Shown one piece after another: positions 54,910 to 64,000 of a DNA stretch of 64,000 nucleotides. The notes below the pieces were generated by a model. It was not told the DNA's origin, did not search any database, and saw only the letters and a program-made list of their open reading frames with translations. Position numbers and translations under genes: made by a program. Position 1 is the stretch's first letter. Each line of letters opens with the position of its first letter. The DNA comes from Lenzites betulinus (taxonomy: Eukaryota > Basidiomycota > Agaricomycetes > Polyporales > Polyporaceae): contig JABYQU010000028.1 in the NCBI GenBank assembly GCA_022264855.1, forward strand, positions 248,001-312,000, given 5' to 3'.

Positions 54910-56710
54910 TCACCAGATGCGCGTCTCGAGGAGCAGGTCGCTGCTGCCCTCGAGGCCGATGCACGCCTTGAGGAACGTCTCGAGCGCGTTGCGCTGGCGG
55001 TTGAGGCTGTTCACGACGTCCGTGCCGGGCTTGACGAGCGGCGCCTTGAGCATGTACGAGAGCAGCGACAGCACGGGGTAGAGCGGCGCAAACTCCGCCT
55101 TCGAGGCCGGGCCCGCGGTGCGGTACTTGATGCGCGTGAGCAGCTCCGCGAGGATCGCGAGGTCGAGAATGAGCGGGGTCGCGAGGAGCGAGTCCTGTGC
55201 CGCGAGCGCGGGTCAGTAAAGCCTGGACGATGCGGAGGAGAGGGGAGTAGACGCACCTCGCACTCGTTGAAGATGTTGATGGTCGAGCGGCCGCCGCAGA
55301 AGATCTCGGAGTAGTACTCGTCGATCGCGCGCTTGGAGTCGCCGACGGCGGGCACGTACTTGATGACGACGATGTGGTCGGGGTGCTCGCCCTTGGCCGC
55401 CTTCGAGCCCTTCGGCGCGCCCGCCTGCGCAGGCGTGTAGAGGAGGTGGTTTGCGGCGACCATGTCGTCCACGACGCTGCTCTTGCTGATCTCCTTGCTC
55501 TTGAACTGCGGCTCTGCGGACAGGTTGTGCCCGTCGTTGTTGCCGAGATGGTTGTACGACGCAATGGAGAGCGGCTTGATGCCCGCGTTGACGAGGAACT
55601 CCGCGAAGACGGACTTGAGCTTCGTCTGACCCGACTTGAGATCATCGCCGCCGATGAACGAACGCGTGCGCTCCGCGAGCTCGATCACGCCCGGCACGAA
55701 GGTGTTCTGGGGCGCGCCGTTCACGAACGGCTCGCCCTCGAGAATCGCGGCAACTGCGAAGAGCGTCGACGGCGAGACCTCCGGGTGCGAAGCCTTGATC
55801 GCCGCGAGAAGATTGTCCGCGGTGTCGTTCACGCCCGTGATGATCTCGCTGTAGCGCTCCGTGTTGGCCGTCCAGAAAACGACCACGCGGTCTAGCGCGT
55901 GCTGCGCCTTGAAGCGGCGGATGTCCGCACGGAGGTGCTCCAGGTGCGCGTTCTTGTCCGTGCCGGGCACGACGTTGTCCGCGCGAGCCTCCTGGTTGGC
56001 AGCGATGAAGTCCGGGTAGTAGATCGAGGGCAGCGGCGCGCCGAGCTCAGCCATGTAGGGCGCGACCTGGCGCTGGAGGTCGTAGTCGAGGACCTGCGCG
56101 CGCTTCATAGCCTCGTCCATGCGGGCCCCGGAGATGTCCCAGCCGCCGAGAACGAGGTCGTTGGGGTGGACCATCGGGAGGACGTCCGAGATGGGCACGT
56201 AGATGTCCTTGCCCGTGGAGGGGTCCGTCCCGAGCCGGACGGTGGACGCGCGGAGGAGCGAGCCGATGTAGTTGGGCTGCTGGACACCGCCCTTGGTGCG
56301 CCAGATGATGTTGTGGCGGTTGGCGAGGATCGTCGCTGAGAGCGTCGAGCCGTTGTTGCCGCCCCAGCCAATCATCATGAGTCTGTGGGCGGAAAGACGC
56401 GTCAGAACGCGTGGCGCGACGCGTCGTGTGACGCGAGAGTCGGAACGTACCCAGTCTTGGAGACCTTGCGAGCGGTCTGGAACTCATAATCGACGGAGGT
56501 GGGGGTGACAATGTACTGGCCCTCGACTACGGAGACGTCTGCACCGCGGTTGGTGAATTTGGAGACGATGTGGTCGTTGGAGTAGGAGGTGAGGTCGGAC
56601 TGCACGACGATGGGGTTGCCCCGGCGCGCAGCAGTGGGGTGGATAGGGAGAACAGACTCGAGCTGAGACTCGGGCGTGTTCGCCCCAGTGCCGTTGGTAG
56701 CGGAAGACAT
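54910..56710 (-). CDS. INO1: Inositol-3-phosphate synthase
   Basis: Exons 56710-56451, 56382-55257 and 55194-54910 give 556 residues, close to the usual length of about 530. Family marks are [14 protein letters not shown] joined across intron 1 to [14 protein letters not shown] (NAD-binding loop), [58 protein letters not shown] and a C-terminal [14 protein letters not shown] block. The enzyme converts glucose 6-phosphate to 1L-myo-inositol 1-phosphate with NAD, the first step of inositol phospholipid synthesis. A TATATAA box lies about 190 bp upstream on the minus strand. I see no clear inositol-response repeat. Confidence 0.96.
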
Positions 56711-59700
56711 AGTTGGATGGATAGTGAGTTGGTTATACGGAGCGATTCGGGAGGATTCAGAAGCAGACTATTAGACCGTCGCCGCAGGTGTGTTTGGAAC
56801 CTCTGTGGCGATTATGTGAGCTCCCGAGTTGGTTGGAGTACATGCAACGAGGGAAGATGCAGGAGGGGTGGGGAATTGGGGACGACGCGGGGGTGTTATA
56901 TATTCGCTGGACAAGGAAGGTACCAGGGGGCAATCACCCAGGACATGGCTCAAAAAGCTGGAAGCAGGACTCCGGACACCAGCGAGGCGTACCCCGAGAT
57001 TAGATTACGGCAGCAACATTAATATTGTGTTCTGCGACTACACTCTCCTCTTTCTGCGATGTCTGACCCGTCTTTCTCTCAGTTTCATCCTCCCTCGCGT
57101 GCGAGATCCGAGTAGATGCTTGAGCTGTTCTGCAAGGATTGAAGGAACGGTGAAGCTACGCGTGCGTGGTACGACAGGCGTCTACGGACCTCCGCCAATC
57201 CGCCGCGGCTGATCTTACTTTATCGATTTACCACCATCCGTTTCCCCTGCTCGTCGCACTCCTCAACAGGCCATTCTTCGCGTCTTCTCGCGTTCTACAC
57301 CCACTATCGATGGTCGCAACCGGGGAAACACTATCTGCTCAGAAACGGAGCCCACGCACTGCCCACGCACGGGCCCATCGAGCGGTAGTCTTGGCTTTCT
57401 GTGCAGCGTGCCCTGATCGACACGCCATCGAGTTCATCGTGCTAAGACGGGATGAGTCCCCGCCGCCCGTCGCATGCGGACACGCCTGGCGAGCCTGCTG
57501 CGTGAAAGAATCACGGCTAACAGTACCCGGACGTACCCTGAGTACACCCCGCAGAGCCCCGAGGCAATCACCGTCCTTCAAGCCTCCGGCGACGTCTGCC
57601 TTGAAGCTCGGCCGCTGCTTCGCGCCTTCGCCAATATCAAGGGTGCCTTCGCGCAACCCTCGCGGGCGACGAATTGGCCTGCATCTGAGACCGCCATGGG
57701 CGCACGACCCGGAGGGTTTCGTGCTTCCCCTCGGAGTAATCGTGCACACCATTACGTCCCCGGCTTCACGCCTGCGGGAGCGCCCCAGCGCGCCCGCGCC
57801 GCGTTTTCCTGGTAAGTACCTGTCGCGCGACGGCGTGGCCGACGCATTCGGGGGACGTGCGCACCGCACTAGTACTGCGCGCGGTGGATCAGATTCTGAC
57901 CGCACCTTCCCGTCTGACATAGCGCGGATTTTTAGATCTGGGAGCAGTTGGGTAGGGCGCGCCTCGAGGTCGCGCGGCACCCTGGGTGATCGTCGGCTTC
58001 CCCCCACGGCGCACGCGCGGGCTGGGACAACAGGACCCGGAGGCGAGCTTCTGGGGGCAGCGTGGCAGGTCGCGAGAGGCCCGAATCGCTGGGGTCAGGG
58101 TGCGTGCCGCTCGCTCGATCTTTCGGGGATGCGACGCGTTTGGACGCGTCGAAGTGGCGATGTTTTGGGGTGGCCGGCGATGGAGAAGTTTGAGGTCATC
58201 TCGATGGGAGAGAACGTCAACGCTGCGCCACCGGCGCGCGACGCGTGAGGTGGTATTAGTTTGGTTCCAGAAGATGTCGCTAGAGACCGGCTTTCATTTC
58301 GGCAAGACAGAACTGAGCCCCTGCGTTCTGCACTGGGTGAGTGTGACTGTAGTAGAGTATTTCCGTCGGCTGCCAAATAGCAATATGCATATGCGATTCG
58401 CTTTTCTTACTGGTACTTTATGCGGTAGCGCGGTTGAGCGCCCTGGTAAGTCTCACTGCGGCAGGCTTCGCGCGAAGAGCATAGAAGGTGCAGGGTGATC
58501 AAAAGGTGGCGGAAATAGATGAAAAGCAGTAGAAAGCCAAGACAAAAGGACCTACAAAGGAATTGTTGAGGATTCCGGGGTACGTGAGGATGACGCGGGT
58601 TTGCGAACAACGTATGACCTCCAGTGTCGCAAGCCGGGGCCGGGGACGTGCGAGGTGCGAGTTTGACGGCGACACAGACCCTATGTGCAGCGGGTGGTGC
58701 AACGTGCTCATCCTGACACACCACGAAGGGCTGCATCCCGGATACTCGAGCCTCCAGCCTCTGAAAACTATGAGTTAGCACGTGTGTTGTACTTAACAGG
58801 CACAATTTGGCTTACCCACCGCGGACTCTATTCAACCAGGTATGTGCTTGCTCATTTCTTATTTTCGTATGGGCTCAATACAACACCGTGGTTGTTGTGA
58901 TTCGTGTCCGTCAGAAAGGGCTGACGTAGATGTAAAATGTTAAGGAACAACTTCAAGACCGTCACGCGGGCTTAAGCGCGCCGTGTACTATTCGAACTAC
59001 ATAAGGCGCCTAAACGGCTACCTACCTCTTCTTCCCTCTCACCAGCATGCAAATGGGAAGGTCCCCCTCCATTACTCTGTGCGGGTCGTAAGACTTGCTG
59101 TAGGGATTTTGAACGGGTCTTACAATTATTTTTGCTCTATAATCGGTCGGTCGAGGTCCCTGTTTACTCTTCATAGCGCCGGGTTTCCGCCGATGTGTTC
59201 CTCAACTCAAGTACTCAACCGTCTTCAAGCGTGTCGCTGATGTGCATAAGACCGATTGACACAACCGCCGATATGCCGGGAAGGCTGAGCAATTTTTCTT
59301 TGCTCCGCTGGTGTTCTAGCACGGTTGCCTGAGGGGCGGAGTTGGCTTTCAAACGAGTGCTTGCAATTGTTCGTACGCACCGTACCTATCGTACGTACTT
59401 GTACTTGTGCGCTATTCTTATGTGTGTGATGTTCTCATACCGTCATTGCAGACTTACAAACCTCTCGTACAGTTTTATGCCTTCTGCATACATACTCGCC
59501 TACTAACCTCGGCTGAACGCAACCACATGCACACGAAGCTTGCCCACCGTACGCAGTAGAAATTCCGCAAATACATCGCTGACATTGTTCGCAGGCTGGC
59601 AGGAGCTACGGTCACGACTCACGAACTGCTCGTGCCGAAATCGCGCGTCGCGTCGCGTCATGCCGGCTGACGAAATTCTAGCATTCGCCTGCGCACGGAC

Positions 59701-60844
59701 GTCGGAAGGGCATAACAAGTGCTCGATTGCGCGCTCCGGCAGCTTCCTGAAGGTGCTGTGCATGCCGATCGTATACAATATCTCGGGGCGCTCAGCAATA
59801 CCGTACTCGTGCGAGAGTCCAGCGTACACATTCAGGACACACCGCGCAAGAGCGGCATGTCGACGGTGAGTGTGAGCACCTCAGTCACCACGTAGTAATG
59901 CGGGCTGACGTCGAGATCGCACGGGGCGCTGGAGTCCTCCACGAGCCTCCTCTCCGCGCGGTCTTGTGGCAGTTGGCAAGAAGCCCGGACCGCAGGGATA
60001 TACGCTAAACACGTCGACGCGACGCGTAGTCGATCTGGGGTGGCCGGCATTAGGAAGGGTGAGTGCATGGCAGTGATAAACACCGTCGATGCTACTCTAC
60101 ACTTCCGCGCGACCGTATGCCGGAGAACCAACACTTCCGTAAGATGCTGCTAGGAGTTTCCAACTTTTACTCCGGCAAGACGGCACTTGTTCTTGTTCCG
60201 TTTTCTCATTCAACGAGCAGGACAAAATGCATCAAATCCACAGAAGAGTCAAGGCTGTCAGAGTGTGCACGGGGGTGGCTGGGGGTACTCTGGCAGAAGC
60301 TCGATCATGGCCTTGCGGAAGTCCCACACTGCACAGCCTGTGCGTGCGTGATGCATTTATCTGACGGCGTACAGTGTGCTCAAGCTTGGCCTGTGGCTGG
60401 TACGACACCAAAATATGAATCCACTGTCGAGAACTGCGTACTAGGTTTACACCCTCCGAAAGTTATACCCCCGAAAGAGGCACTTATACTTATTTTTATA
60501 GAAATGAGGCGTACACCTGCGATATCGTAGAAGAGACTCCGGCTGAGCTTGATTCGAATGGCGAACGCTGCAGGACCGTGTGTAAACCGGGGTTTGTAGG
60601 CTTACATAAGCGCTCACCTCCGTTTGCAAGGCCGCTTTCAAGATCGTTACATGTTACAACTTACACTCGTGACAGTCCGCTCGCGAACACCAACGATCCA
60701 ACAAGCATAACAGGGTGAAATGGTAAGTGGGATATACAACTTTATCCTCATCAGGCTGACAATTGCCTAGCCGCGGGGCCCTAGTTTACCTCCCTCCGAG
60801 TCACTGCGTACTCATCCCCAGAGAACATACAGGTATCTGACGAG
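56711..60844. other. Gene-poor 4.1-kb region
   Basis: The longest gap outside the LINE. From 57.2 to 58.25 kb the sequence is GC-rich, so long frames occur on both strands (360 codons plus, 222 minus) without any domain or hydrophobic core. From 58.5 to 60.8 kb the composition is ordinary; the frame 59503-59829 (minus, 108 codons) looks somewhat protein-like but could not be placed in a family. It may hold degraded genes or transposon remnants. Confidence 0.4.
56895..56904 (-). promoter_or_regulatory. INO1: TATA box of INO1
   Basis: AATATATAAC on the minus strand, about 190 bp before the INO1 start codon. Position and sequence suit a TATA element. Confidence 0.45.
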
Positions 60845-62100
60845 ATGGCCGGGAATAAAATGTATGCTCTGACATTATTCGAATCAATGTGGAGGGACAA
60901 GCAACGTCATATCCGTGCGCATGGATACTCTCTCCGGCCGCGTTATGCGAAAGACTGGCGACCATCATGGATCGGGACGAATGCAGATCCCTTTTGGTGC
61001 GAAGACTCAATTACATCAATGGTAAGCTACAGCGATGTGGTCTTCTAGGTAGAGCTGATGATTGTACGTCGTTTACAGAACATGTGCGTTATTGACGGGA
61101 CATCCTCTACCGGTGAACTGGTCGCAATCAAACATCTGAAAAACAAGGGCCAGGAAATAGAAATCGCGCGATATGTCACGTCCACCAAGCATCCACACAA
61201 TCATTGCGTGTCTGTGCAAGATATATTTCCGGACCCTGATGACCCCGAGTGGTCATTCATGGTCATGCCATATCTGAGACCCTTTAACAACCCCGAGTTC
61301 GAATTGATTGGGGAGGTCGTCGAATTTATTTCTCAGATGCTAGAGGTGCGCTCTCTGGTCACGCGGACTTACTTCGTCGGCTCATCATCGTAGGGATTAT
61401 CTTTCCTTCACTCCAACTCCATAGCTCACCGGTACGCCGAACAAACCTTGCACTCATTGATATGCTGACGCATAGTGGCAGGGATATATCCATACTCAAC
61501 GTCATGATGGACGGACGTCCGTTATACCCTCAAGGTCACCATCCCGTCAGAATGCAATGCTCAGTCGACGGGGTCAATATTCTGACTCCTTTACGACGAA
61601 TCGACCACCGAATCGAATACTTCTACATTGACTTCGGCCTTGCGGTGCGTTTTCCCCCGAGCGCGTCCCCGCTCGTCTTGGGGTACATCGGTCGTGGTTC
61701 CGAAGTGCCTGAAATATCTGCGACTGTACCATGGGATGCATACAAGGCGGACGTTTGCGCTCTCGGAAATCTCTTTTACGAGGAGTTCATAGAGGTCAGT
61801 ACGTTTTCCAAAGTATCGCGCTCTTCGAACGAGGCTTACGCGGAAAGTACGCAGAAATATCGCGACACAGACTTCATCAAGCCACTCGTTGATTGCATGC
61901 GGCAACGACAACCTGACCTTCGCCCAGGCGCCGGGGAGCTCGTCAGAATGTTCCAACAACTCTGCAATATCGAGAACCCATCTAAGTCCCGCTGGCGTCG
62001 GTTGAGTCGACGGAATGAGTCGGTCCCCGAGCGAATACTGAACGACGCCATCGCTGCCGCGCGGCATGGATACCAGGATATCAGGCGAATTGTTGGATAA
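60845..62100 (+). CDS. Protein kinase-like protein, type B, copy 2
   Basis: Exons 60845-61021, 61079-61345, 61394-61431, 61482-61794 and 61855-62100 give 346 residues. Marks are VAIKHLKNKGQEIEIARYV, HRDISILN split between R and D, YFYIDFGLAVRF, VPEIS and DVCALGNLF. Exon lengths 267, 38 and 313 nt equal those of the kinase at 3461-5072, and this copy is uninterrupted where that one has the MITE. The protein starts late: its first residues (MAGNKMYALTLFESMWRDKQ) align inside the N-terminus of copy 1, and an open frame continues upstream (SDE before the Met), so an upstream exon may be missing. The intron 61795-61854 is 60 nt without a stop and could be retained in frame. No glycine loop is visible. 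Confidence 0.8.
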
Positions 62101-62494
62101 ATCGATCCCTGCTGTAAGCACCTCGACCTTGGTTCTTGTCTTTTGTTTCATCATGACACTGCAGATATTTGTAGCCCTCACGCATTATGCTGTATCGCTT
62201 CTCTTACGCTCTGGGCAACTCAGCGCATCATGCTGTGGGTCCCCTGCATTCGTACCAACTTCTCAGTCGCCCTATACGTCTTGGGAGTCCGCCATAATAT
62301 ATACACTGTTTCTCCGCAGATCTCCATCGTATCACATATCACATGTATTAGGAGCCGGATGAGCGTGTGAGTGCGCGTGGATGGACATAAGCCTAAGGAC
62401 ACGGCGCTTCCGCCACGCCGTGGTTGTTGAACTTGACGATACACCTAGCGCCCTTCGTAAGTCCTAGTCTGCTTACGGAACCCACCCGAGAAGG
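62101..62494. other. Intergenic between two kinases
   Basis: No gene seen. It carries the promoter of the next kinase. Confidence 0.4.
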
Positions 62495-63827
62495 ATGGCT
62501 GCACCGTCCAGGCGGGAACAAGCAGTGCTCTCTGAGGCGAATTTTGCAGAACGATTAGCGCAGCTCACGCGCGAGGGCTTCTTCAACCTCTCATCCGGGG
62601 AGCAAACATGGCCGCCACGCTATCGCTTTCTCAAAGACCATGGGTACCAGCTGCGGCCACGATACTCGCCAAAATGGACCCCGTCTTGGGCCGGCACGAA
62701 CCAGGATCCCTTCTCCTGTGAGGATGTTGTCGTTCTACGGGTGAGCATCAATGCGTCACTGCTTAGATTACCCGTCTTACCATGACATCTCATTGGGTTT
62801 TATAGCATTATCAAATCATGGACGCGACCCGGATTTCCGACGGAAACCTCGTTGCTATCAAAGCATGTCTCAGAGACAGGCCGGAGCTGTACATTGCACA
62901 GTACCTTTCGTCGTTGGACGACCGCCGGAACCATTGCGTCAAAGTATACGAGATTCTGCCCGACCCGAGCGATCCCGAGCGGGCTTTGATGATCATGCCC
63001 TACCTTAGGCCATGCAATGACCCCGACTTCGCTACCCTAGGTGATGTTGTCGAGTTTATAGATCAGACAATCGAGGTCAGTCTTGAGTTGTCAGGCGTGG
63101 ATCTATAATCCCATCTTAGATCCCTCTAGGGACTTCTCTTCATGCACCAACACAATGTAGCTCATCGGTAGGCAACCCCACACGTGTGTAACGATTGTAA
63201 TCTGAAAATGGTATCTTCAGTGACATTTCAACCCCTAATGTTATGATGGACGCCAAGGCTCTATACCCAATGGGCCACCATCCCGTTCGAATAGAGTCTA
63301 GTCCTGATATGCAAACTTCCGCCTCACCACTCCCGCGGGCGGGTCGCAACATACAATACTTCTACATCGACTTCGGCTTGTCCTCACACTTTCCGCCAGG
63401 CACTTCTTCCTTAGTTACTGGGGATGTCGGAAGGGCGTACGTCCCCGAAATTACCAGTGTGGCGCCGTACGATGCGTACATGGTCGACATCTTTGCGCTC
63501 GGCGACCTTTACCTCAAAGAAATCGAGCAAGTAAGGTTACCGCCCCCCGTGAGGTGATATTTTTATTGACCCTCGCTGAAGAAGTTTCTGAACGTGGAAT
63601 TCTTGCCCTCGCTTACCGTGCCTATGACACAAACGCAACCGGGGCTCCGACCGTCAGCAGCGCAGGTCTCTGAACAGTGGACGAAGATGCGAGCGTCCTT
63701 CAATGATGCGTCGTTACGCTGGCGTCTGGTACCGAAGGACGAGAAACCCCTCGAACGAGTGGTCAACGACACCGTCGCTGTAGCCTGGGAGGGAGTTTAT
63801 CGCTTGAAGAAATTCGTCGCCCCTTAG
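62495..63827 (+). CDS. Protein kinase-like protein, type A, copy 2
   Basis: Exons 62495-62740, 62806-63075, 63130-63167, 63221-63530 and 63585-63827 give 368 residues. It has LVAIKACLRDRPELYIAQYL, GLLFMHQHNVAHR in a 38-nt exon, HRDISTPN, YFYIDFGLSSHF and VPEI. The C-terminal block SLRWRLVPKDEKPLERVVND is nearly identical to that of the kinase at 690-2043; first exons are both 246 nt. The last acceptor is AAG (63582-63584); using the previous AAG would add one Lys. Function as for its paralogue: a probable kinase with HRD, Asn and DFG intact but no glycine-rich loop. Confidence 0.85.
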
Positions 63828-64000
63828 AATGCCGCAGGTCGACCACGCATGGGCTATCAACCTCCGACTTCCCAAGCTTCTCCGCGCATGGGCAAGCCGA
63901 TGGCACAGGCTCACTCACCAATAGAAGCCGAGCAGAGAAAAATCTGATGGCGTGCGGTGGACCACCACGCGCGATGCAGGAGGCAAAACGGGGCTCTGTG

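Noticed and set aside
57166..58248. A 360-codon plus-strand frame, and a 222-codon minus-strand frame over the same DNA
   Set aside because: Both are Arg/Pro/Ala-rich products of GC-rich sequence, without domain, splice support or a convincing start context.
59503..59829. A 108-codon minus-strand frame that looked protein-like
   Set aside because: No motif could be assigned and no splice partners extend it; left as part of the gene-poor region.

Overview
The window looks like a chromosomal segment of an Agaricomycete (mushroom-forming basidiomycete). Genes are dense and split by many 45-70 nt GT-AG introns. The content fits that group: a CBM1-CE16 acetyl esterase, expanded short protein kinases, an F-box protein, two TOS1-type cell-wall proteins and a Gag-like LINE. 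All exon structures below were derived by hand from splice sites, frame and family motifs; none was checked against transcripts.

Layout. 0-5.1 kb: a partial small membrane protein at the left edge, then two protein kinases (types A and B). Kinase B carries a 278-bp MITE whose ends look like splice sites. 5.9-6.5 kb: a small low-complexity protein. 8.66-22.65 kb: one 14-kb LINE on the minus strand, bounded by a perfect 16-bp target-site duplication. It has a 1,612-codon EN-RT-RNaseH frame and two Gag-like zinc-knuckle ORFs, each preceded by a disordered 302-codon ORF. It sits 38 bp 5' of the F-box start codon at 22.69 kb. 25.6-29.8 kb: NAPE-PLD-like hydrolase 1 and TOS1-like protein 1, both minus. 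31.3-33.7 kb: a C2H2 protein with a repeated PIPR motif. 34.2-39.6 kb: two divergent paralogues of an unrecognised family. 39.7-44.4 kb: CMC4, a single-pass membrane protein and an SDR-like protein. 44.8-46.2 kb: TOS1-like protein 2. 47.7-54.1 kb: TIM50, the CBM1-CE16 esterase and NAPE-PLD-like hydrolase 2. 54.9-56.7 kb: inositol-3-phosphate synthase (INO1). 60.8-63.8 kb: two more kinases, B then A.

The most unusual large-scale signal is that five gene families occur as pairs in mirrored order around about 37.4 kb: KinA, KinB, NAPE, TOS1, family G | family G, TOS1, NAPE, KinB, KinA. Strands flip for the two inner pairs but not for the three outer ones. This looks like an eroded inverted duplication with later local inversions and single-gene insertions. 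The left arm was also lengthened by the LINE.

No tRNA, rRNA or CRISPR was recognised. The genes do not form one pathway. TOS1 and perhaps the kinases may act in the cell wall and signalling, CE16 in plant cell-wall deacetylation, TIM50 and CMC4 in mitochondria, and INO1 and NAPE-PLD in phospholipid metabolism.
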